56,625 bases of DNA from Xanthomonas vasicola (GTDB lineage: Bacteria > Pseudomonadota > Gammaproteobacteria > Xanthomonadales > Xanthomonadaceae), in assembly GCF_000772705.2 (NCBI RefSeq), contig NZ_JSBW02000006.1:1-56625 (forward strand). The letters are read 5' to 3'. The position numbers and the translations under genes were made by a program. Below the pieces are notes generated by a model. It made no database searches, was not told where the DNA came from, and saw only the letters and a list, made by a program, of their open reading frames with translations. How positions within the stretch are numbered: position 1 is the stretch's first letter; each line of letters starts with the position of its first letter. Of the stretch, positions 46,795-55,973 are shown piece by piece.

Positions 46795-48888
46795 ATGCCC
46801 AAGTTCGCCTCGATCTGCCTGGTTGCCGGCCTGATCACCGCTGGCGCCGTCTCTGCAGAGGAAACCGCCGTGTCCAACGATCCCTACGCCTGGCTGGAAG
46901 ATGTCACCGGCGCCAAGCCGCTGGACTGGGTGAAGGCCCAGAACGCCAAGACCGAAGCGCGGCTAGCCAGCACGCCGGCGTTCAAGCAGATGGAAACCAG
47001 CATTCGCCAGGTGCTGGATTCGGACGCCAAGATTCCGGGCGTGCAGAAGATCGGCGCGTTCTATTACAACTTCTGGAAGGACAAGCAGCACGAGCGCGTC
47101 ATGTGGCGGCGCACCACGCTGGACGAATACCGCAAGGCCTCGCCCAAGTGGGAAACAGTGCTGGACCTGGATGCGCTCAACAAGGCCGAAGGCGAAAACT
47201 GGGTGTGGCATGGCGCCGATTGCCTGCGTCCTGACTATCAGCGCTGCCTGATCGCGCTGTCGCGCGGCGGTGCCGATGCCGATGTCACCCGCGAGTTCGA
47301 TCTGGGAAGCAAGCAGTGGGTCAAGGACGGCTTCTTCCGCCCTGAGTCGAAGGGCGGGCTGGGCTGGATCGACCAGGACACTGTCTACGTGTTCACCGAT
47401 TTCGGCACCGGCAGCATGACCAGCTCCGGCTACCCGCGCATCGCCAAGCAGTGGAAGCGCGGCACGCCACTGACTGCCGCGAGCGTGGTGTACGAAGGCA
47501 AGCCGACCGACATGTACATCGCGGCGATGCATGAAGACACGCCCGGATTCGAGCGCGATTTCGTCAGCCGCACGCTGGCCTTCTACAACGACGAGCTGTA
47601 TCTCAAGGGCGCCGACGGCAAGCTGGTCAAGGTGGACGTGCCCAATTCGGCCAGCAAGTCGGTCAAGCGCCAGTGGCTGACGCTGGAACTGCGCGACCCG
47701 TGGACCGTAGGCGGCAAGACCTACAAGGCCGGCGCACTGCTGGCCACGCGCTTCGACGACTTCATGGCTGGCAAGCGCAACTTCGATGTGTTGTTCGAGC
47801 CCACCGACACCACCTCGCTGGCTGGCGTGGCGTGGACCAAGTCGCATCTGGTGTTGAACGTGCTGGAAGACGTCAAGAATCGTTTGAGCGTGGTCACGCC
47901 ATCGCAGGATGGTTGGAAAAAGAGCGCGTTTGTCGGTGCACCGAGCTTCGGTACGGTCGATGTCAGCGCGGTGGATAGCGACGACAGCGATGCGCTGTGG
48001 CTCACCGTGACCGATTATCTGACCCCCACCACGTTGTCGTGGGTGGACGTGGGCGCTGCACCGCAGCCGCTCAAGACCATGCCGGCGTTCTTCGATGCCG
48101 GCAAGGACACCATCGAGCAGCACTTCGCCACCAGTAAGGACGGCACCCGCGTGCCGTATTTCCTGGTGCGCCCGAAGGCTTTGAAGCTCGATGGCAGCGC
48201 GCCCACGTTGCTCTACGGCTACGGCGGTTTCGAAATTTCGATGACGCCCAATTACTCCGGCGGGCTGGGGCGCGCGTGGCTGGAAAAGGGCGGCGTCTAT
48301 GTGGTGGCCAATATCCGCGGCGGTGGCGAATATGGCCCGCGCTGGCACCAGGCCGCACTCAAGCAAAATCGCCACAAGGCGTATGAAGACATGGCCGCGG
48401 TGGCCAAGGATCTGGTTGCGCGCAAGATCACCTCCACCAAGCATCTGGGCGTGCAGGGCGGCAGCAATGGTGGCCTGATGACCGGCAACATGCTCACCCA
48501 GTATCCGGAACTGTTCGGCGCGGTGGTGGTGCAGGTGCCGCTGCTGGACATGAAGCGCTACAGCCACCTGCTGGCCGGCGCCTCTTGGATGGCCGAATAC
48601 GGCAACCCGGATACTGACGACTGGAAGTTCATCCAGGCCTTCTCGCCGTACCACCTGTTCGACCCGAAGAAGACTTACCCACCGGTGATCTTCCTGACCT
48701 CCACGCGCGACGACCGCGTGCATCCTGGCCACGCGCGCAAGATGGCGGCCAAGATGATCGAGGCCGGCAAGGACGTGACCTATTACGAGAACATCGAAGG
48801 CGGACACGGCGGCGCGGCCAATAATGCGCAGGCTGCGCATATGGCAGCGCTGGCCTACAGTTTCCTGTGGGAGCGGCTGGCCGATTGA
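46795..48888 (+). CDS. Prolyl oligopeptidase family serine peptidase (S9A)
   Basis: A 697-residue exported enzyme from ATG 46795 with signal peptide MPKFASICLVAGLITAGAVS. It has an N-terminal seven-blade propeller (about 30-430) beginning DPYAWLEDVTG and a C-terminal alpha/beta hydrolase domain with GGGEYGPRWHQAALKQNRHK, the nucleophile Ser in GVQGGSNGGLM, Asp in STRDDRVHPGHARK and His in EGGHGGAA. It cleaves short peptides after proline. Periplasmic location is expected from the signal peptide. A hairpin follows at 48927-48954. Confidence 0.92.
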   Translation: MPKFASICLVAGLITAGAVSAEETAVSNDPYAWLEDVTGAKPLDWVKAQNAKTEARLASTPAFKQMETSIRQVLDSDAKIPGVQKIGAFYYNFWKDKQHERVMWRRTTLDEYRKASPKWETVLDLDALNKAEGENWVWHGADCLRPDYQRCLIALSRGGADADVTREFDLGSKQWVKDGFFRPESKGGLGWIDQDTVYVFTDFGTGSMTSSGYPRIAKQWKRGTPLTAASVVYEGKPTDMYIAAMHEDTPGFERDFVSRTLAFYNDELYLKGADGKLVKVDVPNSASKSVKRQWLTLELRDPWTVGGKTYKAGALLATRFDDFMAGKRNFDVLFEPTDTTSLAGVAWTKSHLVLNVLEDVKNRLSVVTPSQDGWKKSAFVGAPSFGTVDVSAVDSDDSDALWLTVTDYLTPTTLSWVDVGAAPQPLKTMPAFFDAGKDTIEQHFATSKDGTRVPYFLVRPKALKLDGSAPTLLYGYGGFEISMTPNYSGGLGRAWLEKGGVYVVANIRGGGEYGPRWHQAALKQNRHKAYEDMAAVAKDLVARKITSTKHLGVQGGSNGGLMTGNMLTQYPELFGAVVVQVPLLDMKRYSHLLAGASWMAEYGNPDTDDWKFIQAFSPYHLFDPKKTYPPVIFLTSTRDDRVHPGHARKMAAKMIEAGKDVTYYENIEGGHGGAANNAQAAHMAALAYSFLWERLAD

Positions 48889-48926
48889 GGCGCAGTCCAC
48901 ATGCGGCATGATGCGTCGCGCGATAC

Positions 48927-48954
48927 GGGGCCGCTGGCAGTTTGCAGCGGCCTC
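48927..48954. terminator. Hairpin after the prolyl oligopeptidase gene
   Basis: GGGGCCGCTG, 8-base loop, CAGCGGCCTC: a 10-base stem with one G-T pair, 39 bases past the stop. It has no T-run, but ATACG and TCGTAT extend the symmetry. No gene is seen from here to 49305. Confidence 0.55.
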
Positions 48955-49305
48955 GTGTCGTATGGGGTCGAAAATTCGGAACTGATGCAACGGGGCGCGG
49001 GTGATGTCGGCCTTGACGGTGGTATTTGCGGTCAGCGGTTTGGCTTCGCCAACAACACGAAGTCATTACTCCCCGTCGAGGAACAGCGAAAAGTCGTGGC
49101 AGAATTGCAGCTCAAAGCCTAGCACAGCGGTCCGCCTAGCCCATAGTGTGTCAGGCCTCGCCGGTGTCATGGGATGCGTGGAGATCAGATAATTCCTACA
49201 CGGATGCCAACGCCAGATCAACAAAACGCAAATGTAATTTTAATGTCTGCGGAGGTAGCCTCAACCCACACAAGGTTGCGCAGTAGATCTCGAAGTGTAG
49301 GTGCT

Positions 49306-50604
49306 ATGGATAGCGAGTCAGGTCAGACGGATGACGCAGAACAAACGCTCTTTCGCAAGCGAAAGGGGCCGGAGACAACTTCTACACTCGGCGACCTGAA
49401 AGATGCGTTTCCCTCGTCCATCCGGATCTGGATCGGCTGTGGCTGTGCGCTCTTCCTCTTGCTGGCCACGTTTGTTCTAACCGCGTCCTACTCCAAGCGC
49501 GAGCATGTGTCGGGCCAGATCATCTCGACGCATGGGCGAGTGGATATCCGCAGTGGAACGCCTGGTCTCATCCTGTCAACGACGTTGAAGCCAAACGCCC
49601 TAGTCAAGAAGGGCCAAGTGCTTGCGGAGCTGTCAGCCGACATCACCGACGAAGCGGGTCGCTCTTTGTCCGATGAGACGATCAAGCGTGCGCTCACCCG
49701 CTCAGAAGAGCTGACCAAGGAGCAATTGCAGACGCATGACTTTTCCGGCCAGCGCGAGCGTGAACTGACGCGTCAAGTCGAAGAAACGAGCGGCGCGATG
49801 CAGGAAGTCGCTCGCAAGATCTCAATCTTGGAAAAGAAATACGCCAAGAACAAGGAACTCTTGAAGACCATTGAGCCGCTGCTTGCTGAGAAGTATGTGT
49901 CCAAATACACCTACCTCACCTACGAAAATGCTCTCTTGGATGCAGAGGCTCAGATCCAGGATGCCCGCGCGCAGCAGTCCACACTTCGCAATCAGCGTGC
50001 CGCGTTGCTGGGTGAAATCACCGAGATAAAGACAACGGCCAGCAGGCAAGCAAGTGAAATCGAACGCGAAAAATCCACGATCGAAGATCAGGTGGCCAGA
50101 GCCAAGTCCGACCGACTGCAAACCATCACCTCGCCATTGAGTGGCACAGTTGCAGCGATCTACGCATCCCAAGGTCAGCGTATCGGCACCGACTCGATCA
50201 TTGCGTCGATCACCCCAAGCGAGTCGGTGTTCGAAGCTGAAATTCTCATTCCTTCAAGAGCCATTGGACATGTGACGGTGGGCACCGAGGTGCTGCTTAA
50301 CATCGCCGCATTCCCGAAAGCAAAGTATGGCGCCATCCAGGGGCGCATCGCATCGCTGTCGACGCAAACGAGCCCCCTCGGTGAGTTGGAGCGTCGCTAT
50401 GGTCGCCAGTCGCCCACTGAGCCGGTTTATACCGCCAAGGTGGCATTACCTTCTCAAACCATCGGAGTCGCCCAAGAAGCGAAGTCCTTCCTGCCGGGGA
50501 TGGAAGTGGATGCGGAACTGATCTTGGAGGGGCGCAAGATCTGGGAGTGGATGTTTGACCCCTTCCAAACCATGGGGTCGCGCTTGACGGGTGAAAAGCG
50601 ATGA
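49306..50604 (+). CDS. HlyD-type membrane fusion protein of a bacteriocin exporter
   Basis: A 432-residue CvaA-like adaptor from ATG 49306 (MDSESGQTDD); ATG 49243 (MSAEVAST) would add 21 residues. It has one N-terminal membrane helix (IWIGCGCALFLLLATFVLTA), a biotinyl-like lipoyl half (ISTHGRVDIRSGTPGLILST), a long coiled-coil hairpin (about 150-270), the second lipoyl half (ITSPLSGTVAAIYASQGQRI), and a beta-barrel domain near ALPSQTIGVAQEAKSFLPGM. It would connect the ABC exporter to a TolC-type outer-membrane channel, not encoded here. The gene overlaps the exporter by four bases (ATGA), showing translational coupling. Confidence 0.87.
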   Translation: MDSESGQTDDAEQTLFRKRKGPETTSTLGDLKDAFPSSIRIWIGCGCALFLLLATFVLTASYSKREHVSGQIISTHGRVDIRSGTPGLILSTTLKPNALVKKGQVLAELSADITDEAGRSLSDETIKRALTRSEELTKEQLQTHDFSGQRERELTRQVEETSGAMQEVARKISILEKKYAKNKELLKTIEPLLAEKYVSKYTYLTYENALLDAEAQIQDARAQQSTLRNQRAALLGEITEIKTTASRQASEIEREKSTIEDQVARAKSDRLQTITSPLSGTVAAIYASQGQRIGTDSIIASITPSESVFEAEILIPSRAIGHVTVGTEVLLNIAAFPKAKYGAIQGRIASLSTQTSPLGELERRYGRQSPTEPVYTAKVALPSQTIGVAQEAKSFLPGMEVDAELILEGRKIWEWMFDPFQTMGSRLTGEKR

Positions 50605-52814
50605 AGGACGTCTTGACACCATCAGCCAATGGCGCTACCGAGACGGATCGCTCTGCTGAACCAAGCCTGGTGTTTTCCTCGAAGCGCCGTGTGCCGCATA
50701 TCCGCCAAACTGAGTCGAGTGAGTGCGGCCTGGCCTGCATTGCGATGCTGCTCTCCTACTACGGCCATGAAACGAGCCTCGGGGAGCTTCGCAACCGCTT
50801 TACGGTGTCAACCAGTGGGGCAACGCTCGCCTCCCTGATTGAAATCGCTGATGCCAACGGGCTCACGACGCGTCCGCTTCGCTTGGAGCTTTACGAACTG
50901 CCCAAGCTGTCGCTGCCTTGCATGGTCCACCTGCACCACGGGCATTTTGTCGTGTTGACGGCTGTGCGGGGAGTGCACGTGCACATCAGCGATCCTGCAA
51001 CCGGCGTCAAAAAAATCAAGCTCGATGAGTTCGATGAGCTCTTTAGCGGCATTGCGTTGGAGGCGCATCCAGGCCCGGCCTTTAAGAAGATCAAGAGCGT
51101 GCCATCGGTATCGCTTCGCGATCTGGCAGGCTCGCTTCGGTCCCTGGTGCCCGCGTTCTGGGTTGTGGGCATCTTGGCGCTCTTCTTGGAAGGCTGTGCG
51201 CTGATTGCGCCGCAATACCTGAGACTGACCATGGATCAGGTGCTCAGCGTCAAGGACGATGGCCTGGTCACCACCTTGGCGATTGGTTTTTCGATCGTGC
51301 TCCTGGTGCAGCTCGTCTTGACCGTTGCCAGGAAGTGGATCTTGCTGTGGATTTCTTCCACCACCGGCTTGCGGTGGAGCAGCAACTTGTTCCGTCACCT
51401 GGTGTCGCTACCCCAGTCGTATTTCGTGAAGCGACATACCGGGGACATTTCAAGTCGCTTCCAGTCGATCTACTCCATCCAGCAGTCACTCACGACGAAG
51501 ATGCTGGAAGCGGTCATTGATGGGGTGATGTCTTTCCTCATGTTGTTGCTCTTGATGAGCTACGACGCGCCGCTTTCTTTCGCCTTGTTGGCTTTCACCC
51601 TTGCCTATGTGGGTTCGCGCTATGCCTACTACGCCAAGCTCAAAGAGGCCAACCTCGACCAGATCAACATCGATGCACGCCGGCAAAGCTTGCTCTACGA
51701 AACGGTCCGAAGCATCCAGCCCATCAAGCTGTTCAACAAGTCAGCGCTTTGGGCGTCGCGCTTCACGAACTACAGCGCGAAAGCCACCAATGCGACCATC
51801 GGGGCCGAGCGGATCCGCATTGGGTTCGATTCTGTCCAGCTTCTCATCCAAGGCCTGTGCCGCATTTTCGTGATCTGGGAAGGCACCCGGCTGGTGCTCA
51901 GTGGGGATATGACGGTCGGGGTGTTGACGGTCTTTTTGATCTACGCGACCCAGTTCAGCCAACGCAGCATCAATCTGGCCGACTACTTGATGCAGCTCCG
52001 GCTGCTTCGCTTGCACACCGAGCGCATTTCAGACATCACGCACAGCGAGCCTGAGTCGTTTCTGCATGGCAACGGCGCGCTGGAGGATGCTGCGCCAGCT
52101 ATTGCCATTGCCAACGGCTACTTCCGCTACTCGTCTACGGACAAGTGGATCATGAGCGCCTTGCAGCTCAGGGCCCCGGCAGGCCAAGTGATTGCAATTG
52201 TCGGGAACTCAGGCGTGGGTAAGACCACACTCATCCGCGTTCTGGCGGGGCTTGAAGATCTTCAAGTTGGGGACTTCTTAGTCAATGGAGAGGATCTGCG
52301 TAAAGTCGGTAAGTCGAGCTACCGGAGCAAGGTCAGCATCGTCATGCAGGGAGACAATCTGTTGTCAGGGACGTTGTCAGAGAACATCTCCATGTTCGAT
52401 GAGCACATTGACCAAGAACGCCTCGTGCAGGCTGCGAAATTGGCGTGTATCCACGACGATATCCTGCGCATGCCAATGGGCTTCAACACTAGAGTGGGCG
52501 ACTTGGGAAATACGCTGTCAGGCGGTCAAAAACAACGGATCTTCTTGGCCAGAGCCTTCTATAGGCGCACCAAGTTGTTGTTGATGGATGAGCCAACGAC
52601 TGGGGTTGATGAGCAGATGGGCATACAGCTGATGAAGAATATCAAGAGCATCGGCGCGACCACAGTCGTCGTGACGCACGACAAGAACATCTCTCGGATG
52701 TGCGATATGCACTATCTCTTTGTGGGCGGGATCCTAAGGCCCTTGATCAAAGAGCAGCCCAGCAAATTTGAACAGGACGAGGCCGGGGAAGCGGCTGAGA
52801 AGTCCAGTCAATAG
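50601..52814 (+). CDS. C39-peptidase ABC exporter (CvaB/PCAT type)
   Basis: A 737-residue fusion: N-terminal C39 peptidase about 33-150 with oxyanion Gln36 and catalytic Cys42 in QTESSECGLACIAML, His115 in HHGHFVVL and Asp131 in DPATG, so leader cleavage should be active. A six-helix ABC membrane domain about 165-450 follows. The nucleotide-binding domain carries Walker A GNSGVGKTT (about residue 535), signature LSGGQKQR and Walker B LLLMDEPTT. It would remove the LVAGA-type leader from the downstream toxins and pump them out in one step with the HlyD partner and TolC. The toxin genes begin 111 bases later. Confidence 0.92.
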   Translation: MKDVLTPSANGATETDRSAEPSLVFSSKRRVPHIRQTESSECGLACIAMLLSYYGHETSLGELRNRFTVSTSGATLASLIEIADANGLTTRPLRLELYELPKLSLPCMVHLHHGHFVVLTAVRGVHVHISDPATGVKKIKLDEFDELFSGIALEAHPGPAFKKIKSVPSVSLRDLAGSLRSLVPAFWVVGILALFLEGCALIAPQYLRLTMDQVLSVKDDGLVTTLAIGFSIVLLVQLVLTVARKWILLWISSTTGLRWSSNLFRHLVSLPQSYFVKRHTGDISSRFQSIYSIQQSLTTKMLEAVIDGVMSFLMLLLLMSYDAPLSFALLAFTLAYVGSRYAYYAKLKEANLDQINIDARRQSLLYETVRSIQPIKLFNKSALWASRFTNYSAKATNATIGAERIRIGFDSVQLLIQGLCRIFVIWEGTRLVLSGDMTVGVLTVFLIYATQFSQRSINLADYLMQLRLLRLHTERISDITHSEPESFLHGNGALEDAAPAIAIANGYFRYSSTDKWIMSALQLRAPAGQVIAIVGNSGVGKTTLIRVLAGLEDLQVGDFLVNGEDLRKVGKSSYRSKVSIVMQGDNLLSGTLSENISMFDEHIDQERLVQAAKLACIHDDILRMPMGFNTRVGDLGNTLSGGQKQRIFLARAFYRRTKLLLMDEPTTGVDEQMGIQLMKNIKSIGATTVVVTHDKNISRMCDMHYLFVGGILRPLIKEQPSKFEQDEAGEAAEKSSQ

Positions 52815-52924
52815 TGAGGAATTACAACGCCTATCAAAATAAGTTCAAAGGAAAAAAGAGATATGGAACATTCAATAGAAAAAACGATCAGGAAAAAAAT
52901 CTAATCACAGGATGGAGCGCTGCA

Positions 52925-53737
52925 ATGAGAGAGCTAACAATCGAAGAGCTATTCCTAGTGGCAGGTGCAGCAGCCGCTGCGGATGTAGATCCAAGCGAGC
53001 CGCCCACTGAGCTGCCCCCCGTGGTCGTTAATCCACCTCCATCAGAACCACCAACATTGCCACCATCCCCGCCAGTTGAGCAACCCCCGCCGCCGCCACA
53101 AGGTGGAGGCGGAGGCAATGATGGCGATGTCTTTGTCCCCTTGCCGGCTGAAAACAGAATCGATAATGCCTTCATTGACAGCGTGGAGGGTGGACAACAG
53201 CTAGATGCGTATGTCCCCAACAATAACGGTGTAGTCATAGATCAAAGCGGAGTGACCGTGGCAACTGGCGTCGATTTGGGTGGCCAGACTGTCGAAAGTC
53301 TCACAGCTCTCGGTGTAGACCAAGCACTGGTTACTTCGTTAACGCCCTACCTTCATCTAACAGGCCAAGATGCGCTGAGTGCCGTTCAAAACAACCCTCT
53401 GCACATCACCGAGGCGCAGGCAGATGCGTTGGATAACGCAGTTCGATCAAATATCTTAAATGCGGTTGTCAACAGCTACAACAATTCTTCTGATTATGCT
53501 GACTTTTATCAACTGCCTGGTGGCGTCCAGACCGCCATCGCAAGTGTTGCTTACCAATACGGCCCTGGCCTTGCCACGGCAACCCCCAATTTCTGGACCC
53601 AAGTAACAACGGGACATTGGCAAGATGCTGTTACCAATCTGAACGATTTTGGTGATGCGTATGATACAAGGCGAGACAGAGAGGCCGCGCTTATTCAACA
53701 AGATATTACAAACGGCAGCGTGCCGGTTAAATGTTGA
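52925..53737 (+). CDS. Leader-bearing secreted muramidase toxin (pesticin/T4-lysozyme-like)
   Basis: A 270-residue protein from ATG 52925 (GGAG upstream). Residues 1-15, MRELTIEELFLVAGA, form a C39-type leader; VAGA takes the place of the classic GG. About 20-65 is a Pro-rich linker ending in polyglycine. Residues 75-265 resemble the pesticin C-terminal domain: Glu88 in DSVEGG, Thr111 and Asp117 in GVTVATGVDLG, plus LTPYLHLTGQDAL, NFWTQVTTGHWQDAVTNLND and TRRDREA. Spacing Glu-23-Thr-6-Asp equals that of pesticin (E178, T201, D207) as I recall. It should cut peptidoglycan in the periplasm of rivals. A housekeeping autolysin is unlikely given the exporter and adjacent immunity gene. Confidence 0.82.
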   Translation: MRELTIEELFLVAGAAAAADVDPSEPPTELPPVVVNPPPSEPPTLPPSPPVEQPPPPPQGGGGGNDGDVFVPLPAENRIDNAFIDSVEGGQQLDAYVPNNNGVVIDQSGVTVATGVDLGGQTVESLTALGVDQALVTSLTPYLHLTGQDALSAVQNNPLHITEAQADALDNAVRSNILNAVVNSYNNSSDYADFYQLPGGVQTAIASVAYQYGPGLATATPNFWTQVTTGHWQDAVTNLNDFGDAYDTRRDREAALIQQDITNGSVPVKC

Positions 53738-53757
53738 CTTATAACGTGAGGTCTGAG

Positions 53758-54252
53758 ATGAAAGCTAACAAAAGAATTGCATCAATTACAATAATGATCT
53801 TTTCATTGTGGGGGAGCGTTTTGGCCACGGCTGCGCCTGCCAAGACTAATTCTGCGGTCCTATCGGCTTACTTTGGTCAGTCAGCGGGTGACTATATTAT
53901 TCCCGGAAAACCTTTGGTGCAGCAGTTTGGGGAGGCTCTGAGCGGTCCACCCAACAAAGACGTTGAGGTGGGGAATGGGTTGACCTTGATATCCGGTTGC
54001 CGCTACAAGAGCTGCATTGAGAAAGGTGCAGTTGCGATTAAGAGTGATAATACGGTCGAAGCTGCTGGGCTCATTCACTTTAACTGTAAAGCCGACACCA
54101 AAAAGTCGGGCGCTTCTTGCTCAAAAAATCCTACTTTCACCTTATTTGTGCCCAGGAATAAAAAGAGCCTTGACGCAGAGATATCTGTTCTGAGATGGGC
54201 GCATGAATATGCGCCAGATGCTACATTTGAAACGGTCACGTTGGAGAAATGA
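53758..54252 (+). CDS. Putative periplasmic immunity protein, Ivy-like
   Basis: A 164-residue protein from ATG 53758, GAGG upstream, 20 bases after the muramidase toxin. Signal peptide MKANKRIASITIMIFSLWGS up to about ATAA, so it acts in the periplasm, where the toxin would act. The middle has LISGCRYKSCIEKGAVAI: the C-x4-C loop and following strand resemble the CKPHDC loop of the lysozyme inhibitor Ivy. Two further cysteines are in HFNCK and ASCSK. Its job is probably to block the muramidase against self-killing. The Ivy link is weak and rests on this segment only. Confidence 0.65.
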   Translation: MKANKRIASITIMIFSLWGSVLATAAPAKTNSAVLSAYFGQSAGDYIIPGKPLVQQFGEALSGPPNKDVEVGNGLTLISGCRYKSCIEKGAVAIKSDNTVEAAGLIHFNCKADTKKSGASCSKNPTFTLFVPRNKKSLDAEISVLRWAHEYAPDATFETVTLEK

Positions 54253-54454
54253 GGTTTGCATGCCAAAAGTAAGAGGCCAACAAAGGTAAATTTGTCTTCA
54301 AGTGCTTCGAGTCTGCCTATCTCTAACTCTATGTGAGCCAGGCTTGCAATGGACCGTTATTTATGGGCTGCACGGAAAATAAAAAAATGATGTTTAGGAA
54401 GAAAAGAAAGCGAAACAGCAATTTATCAATCGAAATATTGCAGGGAGTGCTGTG

Positions 54455-55225
54455 ATGAGAGAACTGACAAACGAAGAGTTGTTCCTAGTGGCAGGTGCGG
54501 CAGCCGCTGCGGATGTCGATCCGAGCGAGCCGCCGACTGAGCTGCCGCCAGTTGTAGTTAACCCGCCTCCAAGTCCACCTCCGACTATTCCCCCTTCACC
54601 ACCAGTTGAACAGCCAGGGCCTATCAGTCCTCCAGGCGGGGGGGGCACTCCTCTTCCAACAGCGCCGGAATACGATCTCAACTTCACGCGTGCGTTGACA
54701 GCGGAAGAGTCGGCCGCTCTGGTTAAATTTGACGATGCAATCTACTTTGTTAAAGACTCCATCAGCTCGCTTCCTGATAATGCTTATATGCAAATGAGCG
54801 ATGGTTCAACCGTGCAGATGTCTGAAATCAAGAGTCTGATGCTCAATGCAGACTATAAGGTAAACGAAGCGGGCACTAGCTATAGCAATGGGTTTGCGAC
54901 TGGGCAGTCCGACTATAACAATGGAGATCCGCAAATATCAATAAACATTGACACCATCAAGGGGTATTCCGATCTAATGGGAGGGGCGAATTTCTTGGTG
55001 ATGCATGAGCTGGCACATAACGCAGCAGCTGCTCGAACCCTTTACCAGAACCTCTATCAAGATGGTTTTACCAATGCTGAGTTTAATCAAAATGAGAAAT
55101 TTGCCAATGATATTGTGAGGGGTGTTGCAAATTATCTCAGCATAGGGGTGCTTGGTCCCAGTGATACAAAGGTTGTTGGTGGATATAGTGAGGTAACTCC
55201 GACAATCGTTGTTCCAACCCCTTGA
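54455..55225 (+). CDS. Leader-bearing secreted HExxH metallopeptidase-like toxin
   Basis: A 256-residue protein from ATG 54455 (AGGGAG upstream). Its first 60 residues are almost the same as the muramidase toxin: MRELTNEELFLVAGAAAAAD, the ELPPVVVNPPPS Pro-rich linker and a Gly run. The rest is unrelated. Residues 183-188 give MHELAH (His184, Glu185, His188), and NEKFAND (Glu214, 26 residues on) is a candidate third zinc ligand, as in gluzincins. A C39-exported protease acting on a periplasmic target is inferred. The family is not recognised. The 200 bases upstream (54253-54454) are A-rich and may hold its own promoter. Confidence 0.75.
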   Translation: MRELTNEELFLVAGAAAAADVDPSEPPTELPPVVVNPPPSPPPTIPPSPPVEQPGPISPPGGGGTPLPTAPEYDLNFTRALTAEESAALVKFDDAIYFVKDSISSLPDNAYMQMSDGSTVQMSEIKSLMLNADYKVNEAGTSYSNGFATGQSDYNNGDPQISINIDTIKGYSDLMGGANFLVMHELAHNAAAARTLYQNLYQDGFTNAEFNQNEKFANDIVRGVANYLSIGVLGPSDTKVVGGYSEVTPTIVVPTP

Positions 55226-55255
55226 TTTTACATTCGCGTTAAAAAGGTGCTTTCG

Positions 55256-55930
55256 ATGTCCATAGTTAGGGTTGCCCTAAATTCGATTTACGTGCTTGTG
55301 CTTGCCGGCCTAACGGTCGGGCAGGCCCAGTCAAATGGCCAACGAGACAGTGCTGCTAAGGCTTTATGTTCAGAAAAGTCTCGTCTTAAAGACAATTTCT
55401 ATGTGGAGAGTGGGAGTGCGAATTTAGTAGTCCCGCTAGCCAAGGCAAGCAAGGTTGACAATGTTCGAGTTCATGCAATCAAAGGCGCGTGCGCTCAATT
55501 TGTTAACTATTATTCTGGTGATACCTACTATCTGTCCACTGACCTAAAAATTCAGGCGAAGCCAGGGATCATCGGTGATATAGATCCTCGTCCCGAGAAG
55601 ATTAATAAGAATAATTCTCTTGCAGCTAAAGATGGTGCGCTGTCAAAAGGCGTGCTGGTCGATTCAATTCTTGTATCACCATCACATGATCACTCAGACG
55701 ACAAATACCTGGGAGCCTGGGTCACTAATGGTAAAACGCGCCTCCTGACATATTCAAAAAGTAAAACAGGAGTTCTGAGAAAGAGAGAGGCAATTGCCGA
55801 GATCGATGGTCAAGTAGTTTCACTGGCTCAAATCGGTGCGCTGCACAGGGTTGACCAAGGGACTCTTTATGCTTTGGTCAAAGGCGACTCTTCCTTGTTT
55901 TCGGTTGCTTTAGATATTTATGGCCTTTAG
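55256..55930 (+). CDS. Putative periplasmic immunity protein for the metallopeptidase toxin
   Basis: A 224-residue protein from ATG 55256 (AAGG upstream), 30 bases after the metallopeptidase gene. Its signal peptide (MSIVRVALNSIYVLVLAGLT) ends near GQAQ. No family is recognised; the body is mixed with QFVNYYSGDTYYLS and PSHDHSDDKYLGAWVTNGKT. By position, size and export signal it is the likely cognate immunity protein. A second secreted factor cannot be excluded. Confidence 0.55.
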   Translation: MSIVRVALNSIYVLVLAGLTVGQAQSNGQRDSAAKALCSEKSRLKDNFYVESGSANLVVPLAKASKVDNVRVHAIKGACAQFVNYYSGDTYYLSTDLKIQAKPGIIGDIDPRPEKINKNNSLAAKDGALSKGVLVDSILVSPSHDHSDDKYLGAWVTNGKTRLLTYSKSKTGVLRKREAIAEIDGQVVSLAQIGALHRVDQGTLYALVKGDSSLFSVALDIYGL

Positions 55931-55973
55931 ATCAGGTTGAAATTGAATTGCGTGCTTATTTGAGAGGCCAGTA

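Noticed and set aside
46963..48990. A 675-codon minus-strand frame
   Set aside because: Antisense to the prolyl oligopeptidase gene, which has all catalytic motifs.
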